Positions 14,159 to 25,413 are shown, counted from the first letter of the stretch. The stretch: DNA of 64,000 nt from Uloborus plumipes (GCA_038373865.1 JAXGGA010004706.1:21336-85335); one strand, 5' to 3'. Numbers and translations: made by a program. Notes: a model not told the origin generated them from the letters alone.

Positions 14159-15155
14159 CTCTCTTCTCTTCTTCTCTTCTCTTCTCTCTCTCTTCTCTTC
14201 TCTCTCTTCTCTCTCTTCTCTCTTCTCTCTTCTCTTTCTTCTCTTCTCTCTTCTCTCTTCTCTCTCTCTTCTTTCTTCTACTCTCTCTCTTCTCTCTTCT
14301 CTTCTTCTCTCTCTTCTTCTCTCTCTCTCTTCTCTCTTCTCTTCTCTCTCTTCTCTTCTCTCTTCTCTCTCTCTTCTCTCTTCTCTTCTCTTCTTCTCTC
14401 TTCTCTCTTCTCTCTCTTCTCTCTTCTTCTCTCTCTCTCTCTTCTTCTCTCTCTCTCTTCTCTCTTCTCTTCTCTCTCTTCTTCTCTCTTCTCTCTCTCT
14501 CTCTTCTCTCTTCTTCTCTTCTCTTCTCTCTCTCTCTCTTTCTTCTTCTCTCTCTTCTCTCTTCTCTCTTCTCTCTTCTCTTCTCTTCTCTCTTTCTCTC
14601 TCTCTTCTTCTTCTCTCTCTTCTCTCTTCTTCTCTCTCTTTCTCTCTCTGCTCTCTCTCTTCTCTTCTCTCTTCTCTCTCTCTCTTTCTTCTCTCTCTCT
14701 TCTTCTCTCTCTCTTCTTCTCTCTCTTCTCTCTTCTCTCTCTTCTTCTCTCTTCTCTTCTCTTCTTCTCTTCTCTTCTCTCTCTGCTTCTCTTCTCTCTC
14801 TTGCTTCTTCTTCTCTCTTCTCTCTTCTTTCTCTCTTCTTCTCTTCTCTCTTCTCTCTTCTCTCTCTTCTCTCTTTCTTCTCTCTCTCTCTCTTCTCTTC
14901 TTCTCTTCTTCTCTCTCTCTCTTCTCTTCTTCTCTCTTCTCTTCTCTTCTCTCTTCTCTTCTCTCTCTCTTCTCTCTCTCTCTTCTCTCTTCTCTCTTCT
15001 CTCTCTCTTCTCTCTCTTCTCTCTTCTCTCTCTCTCTTCTCTTCTCTCTTCTCTTCTCTCTCTCTCTCTTCTCTCTCTTCTCTTCTCTCTCTCTTCTCTT
15101 CTCTCTCTTCTTCTCTCTCTCTCTTCTCTCTTCTCTCTCTTCTCTCTCTCTCTCT
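1..15155. repeat. CT/CTT homopyrimidine satellite, >15 kb
   Basis: The + strand is almost purely C and T, so the - strand is a GA-rich homopurine strand. It is an aperiodic string of CT and CTT words: each C is followed by T, only two CC dinucleotides are visible (near 9246 and 11879), and T runs rarely exceed two. Isolated G or A bases (first G near 290, first A near 2362) interrupt it. They are sparse in the first ~4 kb, dense at ~8.7-14 kb and sparse again in the last ~1 kb. The tract runs off the left edge, so its length is a minimum. Mirror symmetry and strand asymmetry suit intramolecular triplex (H-DNA) formation (inference). The long Ser/Leu/Phe frames on + and the Arg/Glu frame on - are composition artefacts. 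Confidence 0.97.
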
Positions 15156-15210
15156 GAATTGACCAGGACCAGCCCAGCTAGGCTCAAAGGCCTGTAGCTG
15201 CTCGCCATCA
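15156..15210 (+). mobile_element. LINE 3'-tail fragment at satellite edge
   Basis: Immediately after the last CT repeat comes a sequence containing AGGACCAGCCCAG, then GGCCTGTAGCTGCTCGCC. The reverse complement of about 18725-18770 has the same AGGACCAGCCCAG followed by GCCTGTTGCTGGTTGTCGC. There it lies downstream of a LINE reverse-transcriptase remnant, so both are read as copies of one LINE 3' UTR. No coding sequence is attached here: the satellite takes the place where the LINE body would be. Confidence 0.55.
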
Positions 15211-15626
15211 TTTTTGTTTGTATTTGATCCACACTACGCGATTCAAAAGCTGTCTGCTTTTATTTTCTTACCCGCCATAATATTTACCGAGAATAGGCCA
15301 CGCCCACACTGAAATCGTTTTCCGGTTGCGTTGTAGTCACGTGATATTTTGTACCCTGCTAGATCCGATATTCCCGCGACCTAAACAAACGGCCGTGGCT
15401 ATTGACCCGGGTACAGTTAAAACTTAGGAGCATGGTCGGTAAAAACGAGAAAAGCTTAAAAAAAACAGAAAAGAGAGAGAGTCCAAAGAAAAGTTAGTAG
15501 ATTTCTGAAAAAGTAATGAGTTTCATGTCTGAAGCTCCAACTTTTATGGAACATCTGGATGACTGCTTTTTTGGTGTTTCAAGCTTACAAGAGCTGAAAA
15601 TTTTTCTGAGTCCTCAATGTTACTAT

Positions 15627-15817
15627 GGGCGGAATTCAAGTGAAACACGGACGATCGCAACTCACCAGTGCAATCGCAAATTCCCAAATTTGGATTCAAG
15701 TGAAACGTTACAATCGCTACGAGATGCGATTCTAATGTAATCCGACTTCCAGTAGCGATTGCAAATTTGGCGATCACCTCGAAGCAATTGCAATGGTGTG
15801 TCACTTGAATTCGGCCC
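15627..15817. mobile_element. short TIR element (MITE-like)
   Basis: GGGCGGAATTCAAGTG at the left end is mirrored by CACTTGAATTCGGCCC at the right. The GAATTCAAGTGAAAC core recurs inside, near 15693. The target duplication is not clear, so the family is not assigned. The small frames crossing it in both directions follow from the inverted repeat and are not taken as genes. Confidence 0.5.
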
Positions 15818-16275
15818 TAAACATGGTTTACATTCGCATTTGTACGACTTTAATTTTGGGGGGAAATTTCGAACAAGGACCCCATCAAGAGCATCAAAAA
15901 TTTTGTTTGCCCTTTCTTGTTCTTTCATTTTGGTGACTTTGTGCAGCCCCTTTCCTTATTCTCGGAAGGTTTCGCGTATTTGGACGACTTTCTCTATTTT
16001 TTAAATAGTAGTTAAGTTATCCAAGAAGGCAGTCAGATAAGGAGCATATCGGGAATGACATCTACCCGCTTTCTTTCACTCATCGTAAAATCTTGGATTC
16101 AATACAAAAAGAAAGCGGGCCCGGAAACAGGAAGCAGTTTCCAAACTATCTTAAAACTGAAATATTCTGCTGGTATACACATTTGGGCTACAGGAATTGC
16201 CGCTGTTTTGCCAGTAAATTTAGAAGAATAGAAAAATCTTCGTTCTGTTCATTGACAGAATAGAGAAGGACCCTA
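15818..16275. other. intergenic, no gene seen
   Basis: AT-rich single-copy-looking sequence. Short frames occur but none resembles a known protein and none is flanked by convincing splice sites. Nothing else is called here. Confidence 0.4.
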
Positions 16276-16279
16276 GCAG

Positions 16280-16650
16280 CACAACAGTATTGGCCAATCT
16301 CGGCGAAAGTTGGGTCGGCCGACGTCAAACGGTTAACTTTTTTCCGGTATTGTCGTCAATACTAGTGTCGGCCAATACTAGTGTCGAATACTCGTCACTA
16401 GTATTGGCCGATACTGCGAGCAAGAATTGCTCAATGTCGGGTTAAGTTGGGTCGGCCGATACTAGGAGAAAGAATTGGTCAATGTCGAGTAAAGTTGAGT
16501 CGGCCGGAATCGAACGGTCAACTTTTTTACGATATTGGGCGATACTCGTGCCCAGTACTGGCCAGTGCAGGCACGCCGTATTGGCCAATACCGAGCCCAT
16601 TTTTGACCAGTATCGAATTATGTTGGACCCGCCGGTATCAAACGGTTAAT
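16280..16650. repeat. degenerate TTGGCCAATACT minisatellite
   Basis: A run of diverged copies built from the words GGCCAATACT / AGTATTGGCC, GGGTCGGCCGA and AACGGTTAACTTTTTT. The last recurs near 16330, 16512 and 16642. Repeat periods are irregular and many words are self-complementary, so local hairpins are likely. It is clearly more GC-rich than its flanks. The 73-residue frame at 16447 is a by-product of the repeat. Confidence 0.6.
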
Positions 16651-16810
16651 CAATCGTTCAAAAAGTAATCAAAACTATCATTGTGCTCTAATTTCACATT
16701 AGCTACCAGTTTTTTTTGCCTCTCTTTGCTTTATAAGAAGATTTTTGCCTCCAACTCGACTACTTTCGCATTCCATGCTGATGAGAGCATAATAAGCTCG
16801 AAACTGCAGT

Positions 16811-17398
16811 CAGGGGCGTAGGAACCGGAAAAATTCCCTTTTCACAACCTTTTGTAATATATTTTTTTACTGCGAATACAACAGTAACAATAAACAGCAA
16901 AGAAAGGGGGGAGTCAAAAGTCGGCTCTTGTTCTCAACATCATCTAAAAGTGCGTTTCTAAAGCTACAATTTAGGAAAATGGCCAAGGATGATTTTGCTA
17001 CCCCAGTTCCTGCCTCTAATGTAACCAAAGATAGCCTCAATTCGCTTTTATGACTTGCATTTCAAAATTTTATAACCTCTAAGTCACCAAAAATCGTCGA
17101 AAGTCTTTTTCAAAAAGTACCATTTGGAAATTTTTTCGGCATAAAAGTTTCAGACTTCCTATCTCTGAACAAATATTACATCAAAAACTATAAGTTCATA
17201 TTAATAATGTAAAAGTGTGCTTGTCGTAGTGTTTTTAACTTTATTTTATTCACAAAAAACGTTTATTTGAACATTATAATTGAGCTTTAGTGTAAAGGGT
17301 GATAAAGTGTGTCTTGCCCGCCCCCCCCCCCTCCCAAGAAACGCCAGGGTCTGGCATTGCACTGAGCTCCCCGTTTTTACCAAGTTCCTACGCCCCGG
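16811..17398. mobile_element. hAT-like non-autonomous element
   Basis: Left end CAGGGGCGTAGGAACC is mirrored by GTTCCTACGCCCCGG on the right. The 8-bp direct repeat ACTGCAGT flanks both ends (16803-16810 and 17399-17406), the duplication length typical of hAT transposons. There is no transposase inside. It contains a poly-C run near 17320. Confidence 0.8.
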
Positions 17399-17999
17399 AC
17401 TGCAGTTCATAGATCGAAATAGCCGAGTTGGTGGTGCATTGCAAAACTATCATTTTGATTAGTTTTTCTCATTTATTTGTAAGGTATATACTTGTATTGC
17501 TATAATACTTGATTTATTAACCTTATAAATAAAATTTATCTTTGTTGTTCTTGTTTTCAGGAGGTAACAGATCGCGCTACCATTCAAAATCCTAATTTCT
17601 TTTAAATACACGTGTTTAAAATAAACTTAAAATTCACATTACAACATGCTGTTGTTATTTTGATAAAATATTACTTGTATCACATTTAGTTTCGTATTAG
17701 CAATTTTCTATTCATAAAATCAATAATTCAGAATTCCCGTAGTCCGGACGATTCTGAATTAAAGATTTTGTACAGTATTGTTTTAACTTTTTTTCCTCAT
17801 AGGAACAACACTGGCTGAAGGCGTGTAGATGATGTTGACATCAAAAACTGAAATTGAATCCTCCAAGAGTTTTGAGTACCTTTGGTTGGAACACATGTTG
17901 GGAATTCTGACATGACAGTTTAAAAAAACACAGGGGGAACCAAGTTATGACCCCCCCCCCCCACCCGATGGTAAATTCTGGCAGGCTAGTGATTGAAGT

Positions 18000-18374
18000 C
18001 AGGGCCGTAACCAGAGTATTATTTTAGGGAGGGTTTTACTAACACGTTTCTCGTGAAAAAAAAAAAAAAAAAAATGATTTTATGCTCTAAATTCTGTTGC
18101 TTTTTGTTATGGTAGATGCTTGAGGGGCATGAACATGAAGAATAAAATAACATATCTTTCCAAGGAAGAAAAAAAAACTGATGTGTATAAAGCATCTTCG
18201 TCCCAGTTGAAATGTGTAAATAATTTTATTTTTCAAATGAAATTGAAAAATAAATAAGAAAATCAGAAATAAAATAGTAATATTATTTATCAGCAAAAAA
18301 AAGGCATTAAAAAGCATTTTTGAAAATGTTCAGAGGTTTGAACCTTAAAAACCCACCTCTTAAATACAGCCCTG
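18000..18374. mobile_element. hAT-like MITE
   Basis: Starts CAGGGCCGTAACC and ends ATACAGCCCTG. The flanks ATTGAAGT and ATTGGAGT form an 8-bp duplication with one mismatch. The interior is AT-rich with a poly-A run near 18058 and has no coding capacity. The 76-residue frame on the minus strand inside it is hydrophobic by base composition only. Confidence 0.65.
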
Positions 18375-18731
18375 ATTGGAGTAAAGTTACAAGTTTCAAC
18401 CTTCATAGACTTAATGAAGGTGCCCGTATACAAGTGTATTTATATTGCAAGAAAAAAACTTCTTGAGGGTTTCTTTTAAATAATTCTTTTTAGCAATGCA
18501 AGACCATAAATACGCTATATGAAGCATAGATAGAAGCCAATTTTTCAAAACACGTCTCAAGCTTTAGGTTATCTAAGTGACATAAATGAAGTAATATTTC
18601 CCAAAATGCTTCACATCCTTCATCCAAAAATTATCTAGGCGAGAGACTACCGACCAAGGAAGACTGAAAATTCTTCCCTGAAAATTAATTAGTCAAGAAT
18701 TTTAATAAATTTGTCACAAATGCAAATGCGA

Positions 18732-19225
18732 CAACCAGCAACAGGCTCTGGGCTGGTCCTAGTCAAATCATAGACCCCAATGAAAATCAATGGCCCTCTT
18801 ACAGCTATCTATTGCCCTTCGCTCCTTACCGCCTCTTGCGGTAAACTGTTCCAAGCTCCCCCCTCCCCCCCACCACCACCCTGTTGAAATGGTCATTTTT
18901 CCAAATTTCCAGATTAGCTTGAGATTTAAAGAGCTTAAAACAACGACCCCTCATCCGGCTTTCCGTGCAAAAATCTAACCCCTTAACAAAATTCATTTTG
19001 ATAAATTTAAATAACCGAGTCATGTCCCCTCTGATTCTCCTTTGATCGAGACTATACATATTAAGCATTTTAAGTCTGGAATCATAGTCTAAATTAGAAA
19101 ATCCATTTACTAACCTAGCCCTCCTTTGTACCCTTTCCAATAAATTAATATCTTTCTTCAGATAAGGAGACTAAAATTGAACAGCATACTCCAAATGAGG
19201 TTTTACTAATTCACACCACATTAAA
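18732..19225 (-). pseudogene. CR1/L2/Jockey-type LINE RT C-terminus, decayed
   Basis: Read on the minus strand, this encodes LVKPHLEYAVQF, a stop where the family has Trp, then SPYLKKDINLLERVQRRAR, and later MYSLDQRRIRGDMTRLFKF and a basic CFKLFKSQANLEIW segment. This order is characteristic of the thumb/C-terminal part of non-LTR reverse transcriptases of the CR1/L2/Jockey group. The open part runs 19140-18826. Upstream RT motifs are missing, so this is a 5'-truncated dead copy. Its 3' end carries the tail also seen at 15156. A poly-C run near 18862 lies close to the frame end. Confidence 0.8.
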
Positions 19226-19684
19226 ATCTTACTTGTATAATATGAGAAAACTTAGAAATAACCACACAGTACTGCTGCTACTTTTTTTCAGCATCCATTT
19301 AAAAACAGAATTTTTGCCCCGTGATAATATTATGTATTTTATATATTGTATAATTAGGTTGAGAAATTTTTTCTAATTTTTAAAGATTCCTATTGAAATT
19401 GGAAAATCCACAATTTTGTTTCTGAAATTTACCCATGCAAAAGTCATATCATTTTGTAGTGTTTGTAGTTATGAACAAAGAGGAAATCAAGTTTTTTCGG
19501 AATTGGATAAAGAACAAAAAAAAAAAAAAGACCCAAGTCCAAATATTTCATTTCATTTTTTAAAATATTTTTTTTTTAAATATTTAACATTGTAACCTAT
19601 AAGTGTTCGCATTTTTATGTTCAAAAATAATGAACCCATGTAAATAGTTACTGTGATACGAAGAGAAAAAAAAAATCAACATCA
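19226..19684. other. AT-rich DNA downstream of IFRD gene
   Basis: Very AT-rich with poly-A/poly-T runs and no recognisable gene or element. It separates the LINE remnant from the proposed IFRD polyadenylation site. Confidence 0.35.
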
Positions 19685-21361
19685 AAGACTTCATAAATAA
19701 TATTTATTACTGCAGAGCATCAACATAATAGTATCATTACATATTTGGGAATTTTTTCATTAAAATTTTAAGCCTAATATACATAATAAATATATATAGG
19801 GTTCTGCTGTACATTTAGCTCCATATGAGCAACTTGCATACAAATCACAGTCGATTACATTTCTTGCAAATAGGAACATAAAATATAATTTTTATGGCAA
19901 ATAAAAAGAAAAGAAAATCTGGCATTATTAAAATCACTGAACCTAGGAGGATTATTTAAGAGAAATTTTATACAAACTTCAGTGTTAAGCAAGATTCAAT
20001 GCACCATTTTAAATTATTGCTTAAAGATATATTTATTTGAATAGATGTGTGTGTGTGTGTACGTACACACAAAATGGAAGAATTGCTAGTACTAAAATCA
20101 ATGTAAAAATTTAAAATATTGCTGCAAGAAATATTTGAGATAAGTAACATTTAAAAAACGAGTCTCATTGAATATTTTTTCTTATATAAATGTGGTAAAT
20201 TATTTTTAAAACGCCAGTTTATGCAATTTTATTTGTTTTATACACCTACATTTTACTTGATCTGTATACACATTTGCTTCAGTTAGGAAGAGCAAATACC
20301 AAAGAATGAATGCAAAATTATTTTCTGTTGAAATTATAATAAGCTATTTTAAAAAAAAATTATACACATACAAAATGTTACTGGAAAATTTTCGTTAAGC
20401 CCCCTCGGACGAATTTCCTGACATTTTTCATTCATTCCGAGAGGATTTTGGTGACTGATAATACCTGCATGACTGACAAGAGAGTTAAAAATCACAGTTG
20501 CACAAAGATTTTTGATTAAGTAAAAAATGATTTCAGCAAAAATATTTTTTTCTGAATCATTCCAATGCCCTCTGAAATTTAATCACTCAGTCTATTTACA
20601 CTCATTTCCTCCTATCTTATTTACAATATATATTATCATGACTAAAAACTGTCCTTAAATTATACAACTATATTTATAAAAACATAACAAAAAACAAAAT
20701 AATTATCACGCATCAACAAAACAATGACTCAGTAACTTATCATCGTCGAGTGCAACTTTCCGCCATCCATTTATGGGGAATTTAAAAAATAATACTATTT
20801 GAAAGAATGGAATAGTTTGTTGACATTTTTGGATGACAAAAAAAAGTAGAAAAGTTTTTCAGCATTTATATCTAAGACCAGTGAGTTGTTCAATTGTAAA
20901 ACTATAACATACATTAAATTAATTCATCATGCTCTTCCTGGGAAAAAATAAATTTCGGAAAAACAAAATAATCCCACGAAATGCTTGAGAGAAAATGTAG
21001 GTAATCTTTCAGTCACGACAAGTACACGAAAATTTTCAAAAAGTCCACAAACAAAGCAATTTTTCCTTTTTTTGGTAGAATATTGTAAAAAATCAATTTT
21101 AACACTTTAAAAACAAATTTCAACCAAGTATAAAATGTTGCTTGCTCCTTCATTGAAATGAGTTGGAAAGAAAACAAGTACACATCCTCATAAACATAAG
21201 TAACATTTTAAAAACAGGAGAATCCGATTAAAAAGTTTAAAAGATGTTTAATCTCTTTTCGACCCTCCCCTCCCGAAAAACGGATGAATAAGTTAAATTT
21301 TTTCTTACAAATAACTACAATTGAAACTAGAGAGTCCATATAAAAGCCACGTTTTGGGAAG
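19685..21361 (-). other. IFRD1: candidate 3' UTR of the IFRD gene
   Basis: This AT-rich stretch follows the IFRD stop codon on the minus strand and has no transposon ends, no splice-like exon and no other gene. It would end about 20 nt past the AATAAA at 19708-19703. A short GT microsatellite lies at about 20045-20068. The extent is inferred; earlier AATAAA-like sites could also be used. Confidence 0.35.
19703..19708 (-). terminator. candidate polyadenylation signal AATAAA
   Basis: TTTATT on + reads AATAAA on the minus strand. It is followed downstream by a T-rich run (about 19670-19680 read on -) as expected after a cleavage site. It is one of several possible signals in AT-rich DNA. Confidence 0.3.
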
Positions 21362-21442
21362 CTAGACCACGTCTGCCCTCTTGTCCCTCAGCTTGCTCAT
21401 CGTCTTGGTCCGGGCCTTGAACGCTGCTATGTGGGCGCTATG
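21362..21442 (-). CDS. IFRD1: IFRD last coding exon with stop
   Basis: 81 nt, acceptor CTCTTTTCAG, phase 0. Encodes HSAHIAAFKARTKTMSKLRD and KRADVV then TAG. It matches the invariant basic C-terminus AAFKARTK-R--RDKRAD-(L/V) of IFRD1/2. In IFRD2 this C-terminal region reaches into the ribosomal mRNA path (family knowledge). Confidence 0.95.
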   Translation of the reverse strand, partial: HSAHIAAFKARTKTMSKLRDKRADVV

Positions 21443-22279
21443 CTGAAAAGAGAGACATGACAATTTGAAGAGAATCCAAACATTTTAGTTCAACTTTGCT
21501 CGCAGATATATGTCCCGATATTTATTTTAAAACTATATTTAGCAACTCATTTAATTCTTAAGATTATAATTGCTAAAAAATAATACACTATCTGATTTAC
21601 TGTATCACAGTGCCTCAAAAATAACCAAATGACCAAAATTTTTTCATTGCTGATTTCAAAAGTATAAGTTATTTAAAACACTCGGGGAAAAAATAGCATT
21701 GCCCTAGCTAAATTATTTAAAAAATTATAAGTGACTTTAGGGCATGCATGCTATGTTTTCTAATGGAAAAGCAAAACTGCTTTTTCTCCAAGATCAGTTT
21801 TTAGGGTTTATGTTACTGGAAATGCTAAGGAATTTTTTGTATTAAAGATACAACTTTAAAGCAATATTTTCTGCACTCAGGATAACATATTTAACAAAAC
21901 TGTGCATTGAATAAGCACTTTATAAATTATTAAATTTTTTAGAGCTTGTTAAACCTCTAAAAACAAAATTTTTGAAGAATTTTTTACATAAAAGATCAAA
22001 ATATTTTCAAATCAATGTATGCAAAATTGAATGCACAGATTTTTAGGGGTCCAAAAAGAAATTTTGAAATAAGTGCAAAAACAAAAAAAGCCTTATGGTT
22101 TTTAAACAAAATGAAATTTTCTTAAATTTTTCAAAAAAAAAAATGTGCAAAATTTTTAATGTTTGGAAACAAATTTTTGATTGCCGCGTCGAAACAAAGG
22201 TTTCGAAGAATTACATCTTTCATGCACCATTTAAAACATTTAATTTTTTATAAATCTCTAGATTAATAGTGAAGGAAAC

Positions 22280-22427
22280 CAGGGACGTCATTTCAAATTT
22301 TCCAGGGGGGGGGGGGGGCAAAGGGTGAAAACTCGATGCAATTTCATCGGAAATCAGCAAAAACCACGTCCACTTGTATATAAATACATTGATTTCTCAA
22401 AGTCGTGGGGGAGGGGGCGGGGGGCTG
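22280..22427. mobile_element. 148-bp hAT MITE
   Basis: Begins CAGGGACGTCATTTC and ends GGGGGGCTG. Flanked by perfect 8-bp duplications AAGGAAAC (22272-22279 and 22428-22435). Poly-G runs sit just inside both ends on the same strand, so the terminal inversion is short. Lies in the last IFRD intron. Confidence 0.65.
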
Positions 22428-24195
22428 AAGGAAACATTACTTTTCATTCCCTAATGATAATAACAATATGAGGAAATAAGCAACATTTTTCTTGAGCATG
22501 CAGTTACTATTTGAAGAATTTAAGTTTCTGTCCATGGAAGATATACATAGGATGTTTTCGATATTTTGGGAAATATATTTCAGAGAAACGTGGAAAAGCT
22601 GATTTAAATTTGAATGAAAAAATAACACTGCCCAATTGCAGGATGTTTGTTAAACACTTTGAAGATAAAAATTCCAATTTTTGTGAAGATGCAAAAAGAT
22701 TGCATTAAGAGAATGACTGCTGCAAGTGAAAGATAAGGAAAGGTAAATTATTTTTGACCCTTATTTTAAGTAGAGAGATATTTAAGAACATCAGTTAATT
22801 TATTTCCATCCATAAACTAATTTCAACAACATAATATAAAAAATATTGCAAATGCTTTAAAGGAAAAAATCATAATTCCAGTCAGGGAGACAGATGTTTG
22901 AGGATTGCAAGTGAAATGCTGCAAATAAAACAGAGGAGAAACTAACATTGTATCAATAAACTAGTGAAAAATAGCGTGGCGTAAATTTCTTAATCATACA
23001 TTAGAGGTGCACACGTAACTGGAGCTCTATTGAAGGGCCGCATGCAAGCCCACCATTTGGAGGGGTCGTGAAGGGTAGGGTAATTGCTCTCCTAGCTCTG
23101 AGGAATTGTCATTTTTTAAAAAATATTTTATCATAATTTGCATTGAGTACATATCCTTGGACTCTAGGAAAATTTAAAAAATGATGGGGGCTTGGCATCA
23201 GGCACCAGTACTTTGCTGATGTTAATAAAAGTACGAAAATTTTTATACACATAATTGAAATACTGAATCTTTTCACTAAATGACTCGGGGGGGGGGGGGG
23301 GGGGGTAAAATCTTAATTGATTAAAAGGTAAACCCCCTTTTCAGTGAAGAAAATTTTTTGAGCTTCTGATTCTCAGCAGTTTTTCTTATGGCAATACAAA
23401 ATCAATAATAAGATTCAAAAAATACTCTTGGCAAAGCTGCAAACAGTGCAAAAGCAACTAGGCCAAGGTGCCAAAGACAAAATTCTACCAAAGGTCAAAA
23501 TGGCATGAATGTTAGATTTAAGTTTTAAATCGATTTTTCAATCAGCTCCATCATAAATAATTTGCATAACAATGTTTTTATTTATCAAGATTTAAGTTTG
23601 GCAACGGTTTTTGCTTATCTGTCACGTGATGCATTCTGTAGTTTGATGATGTGTTTTTTAGTAGCACAGTTTCTTCCATGTTTTGATGTTTGTTTTAGTG
23701 CTTTGTTTTTACGTTATTTGTTCAATGTGTTACATGTCCGTTATTTTACTTCTAGTCAAGAATAAAAGTTGCTTTTTAATTGAGAAATGCTGTCGAACTC
23801 TGCTGAATAATTTAACAATAAATGCCAAAACAATGACATGACAAAAAAGTAATCATGATATCAAAAATTACAAACGTTATACAACTTAAAATTCAGGGAA
23901 ATGCCATGAAATCAAAATTTTCTATAAGGGTCTGCTGTTCACACTAATTGAAAATTGAAATTTTCAGTTCTACTCTTTTACCCTGTGAAAACCTGAAATC
24001 TTCTGCTGCATTTTCTTTCCCCTTTGGGTTCAAAAAAAAAAAAAAAATCTGAATTTTTTTTTTCATTTTTCAAGACAAGAAATTAAATGCACTCGCGGGC
24101 AGCACATCGCCACGCGGTGGGCCGCATTTGGCCCGCGGTATAGCTGAAAACTGGGAAATTTGGTTAGTAGCCAGTGGCCAGTGGACTCAATTATA

Positions 24196-25413
24196 CACTG
24201 AAGTGACAAAAGTCATGGGATAGCAATATGCAAATTTTCAGATGGCAGTAGCATCGCATAGAACAGGTATAAATGCGCAGTGCTTTTACAGAGCTTTCAT
24301 TTCTGTTCAAGTTATTCATGTGAAGAGGTTTTAACGTGATGATGACCGCACGACGTGAATTAACAGACTTTGAACGCGGAATGTTAGTTGGAGCTAGACG
24401 CATGGGTCATGCCATTTCGGAAATCGTTAGAGAATTCAACATTCCCAGATCCACTGTGTCAAGAGTGTGCCGAGAGTATGAAATTTCAGGCATAACATCC
24501 CACCATGGACAGCGCAGTGGTCGACCGCCTGCACTTAAAGATCGAGACCGGCGACGTCTGCAAAGAGTCGTAAATTCTAACAGACAAGCAACACTGCGTC
24601 AAATCACCGTAGAAATCAATGTGGGACGTACAATGGACGTGTCTGCTAGAACTGTGCGGAGAAATTTGGATTTCTTGGGCTATTCCAGCAGAAGACCGAC
24701 TCGAGTGCCTTTACTGACAGAACGACATCGCTTGCAGCGACTCTCGTGGGCACGTGAGCATATCGGTTGGTCCCTAGATGAATGGAAAACCGTGGCCTGG
24801 TCCGATGAGTCACGATTTCAGCTGGTAAGAGCCGATGGTAGGGTTCGAGTGTGGCGCAGACCCCACGAAGCCATGGACCCAAACTGTCAGCAAGGCACTG
24901 TTCAAGCTGGTGGTGGCTCCGTAATGGTGTGGGCTGTTTTTTCATGGCATGGACTTGGTCCTCTAGTGCGACTGGACCGAACATTGACTGGAAATGCTTA
25001 TGTGCAGCTACTTGGAGATCACTTGCAGCCATTCATGGACTTCATGTACCCAAACAACGATGGGATTTTTATGGATGACAATGCGCCATGTCACCGGGCC
25101 ACAACTGTTCGCAATTGGTTTGAAGAAAATTCTGGACAATTCCAACGAATGATTTGGCCACCTAGATCGCCCGACATGAATCCCATTGAGCATTTATGGG
25201 ACACCATCGAGAGGTCTGTTCGTGCCCAAAATCCTGCCCCATCAACGCTTTCACAATTATGGACGTCTATCGAGACAGCATGGCTCAATATTCCTGCAGA
25301 AGACTTCCAACGACTTGTTGAGTCCATGCCACGTCGAGTTGTTGCACTTCGCCGGGCAAAAGGAGGGCCGACACGATATTAAGAGGTATCCCATGACTTT
25401 TGTCACTTCAGTG
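24196..25413 (+). mobile_element. intact Tc1/mariner element, DD36E type
   Basis: 1218 bp with perfect 27-bp inverted repeats beginning CACTGAAGTGACAAAAGTCA and a TA duplication (24194-24195, 25414-25415). It carries one uninterrupted transposase. Perfect TIRs plus an open frame indicate recent insertion relative to the decayed elements around it. It is nested inside the 23002-27517 hAT composite. Confidence 0.95.
24339..25382 (+). CDS. Tc1/mariner transposase, DD36E catalytic triad
   Basis: 347 residues from the ATG at 24339 (the GTG just upstream is not a likely eukaryotic start). It cuts and pastes its element at TA dinucleotides. Residues ~10-48 form a first helix-turn-helix (RMGHAISEIVREFNIPRSTV), followed by a GRPR-like hook (SGRPPAL, ~60-66) and a second HTH (~85-110). 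The DDE domain has WSDES with Asp156, MDDNAPCHR with Asp247 and SPDMNPIEHLW with Glu284. There are 36 residues between Asp247 and Glu284, against 34 in canonical Tc1. A DD36E Tc1/mariner lineage has been described as Incomer, and the length fits that group. No stop or frameshift is seen, so it may be active (inference). Opposite-strand frames here are shadows. Confidence 0.95.
   Translation: MMTARRELTDFERGMLVGARRMGHAISEIVREFNIPRSTVSRVCREYEISGITSHHGQRSGRPPALKDRDRRRLQRVVNSNRQATLRQITVEINVGRTMDVSARTVRRNLDFLGYSSRRPTRVPLLTERHRLQRLSWAREHIGWSLDEWKTVAWSDESRFQLVRADGRVRVWRRPHEAMDPNCQQGTVQAGGGSVMVWAVFSWHGLGPLVRLDRTLTGNAYVQLLGDHLQPFMDFMYPNNDGIFMDDNAPCHRATTVRNWFEENSGQFQRMIWPPRSPDMNPIEHLWDTIERSVRAQNPAPSTLSQLWTSIETAWLNIPAEDFQRLVESMPRRVVALRRAKGGPTRY

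Noticed and set aside
2932..15197. Very long open frames of Ser/Leu/Phe on + (up to 2437 codons)
   Set aside because: They arise because CT/CTT repeats contain no stop codons; starts are non-ATG CTG/TTG-type interruptions and there is no domain or codon signal.
13307..15232. 641-codon Arg/Glu/Lys-rich frame on -
   Set aside because: It is the complement of the satellite. The charged, coiled-coil-like look is a consequence of GAG/AGA/GAA repeats, and only the first ~25 residues come from non-satellite DNA.
16280..16650. CRISPR-like array
   Set aside because: Repeats are irregular, self-overlapping and without constant spacers, and the genome is eukaryotic.
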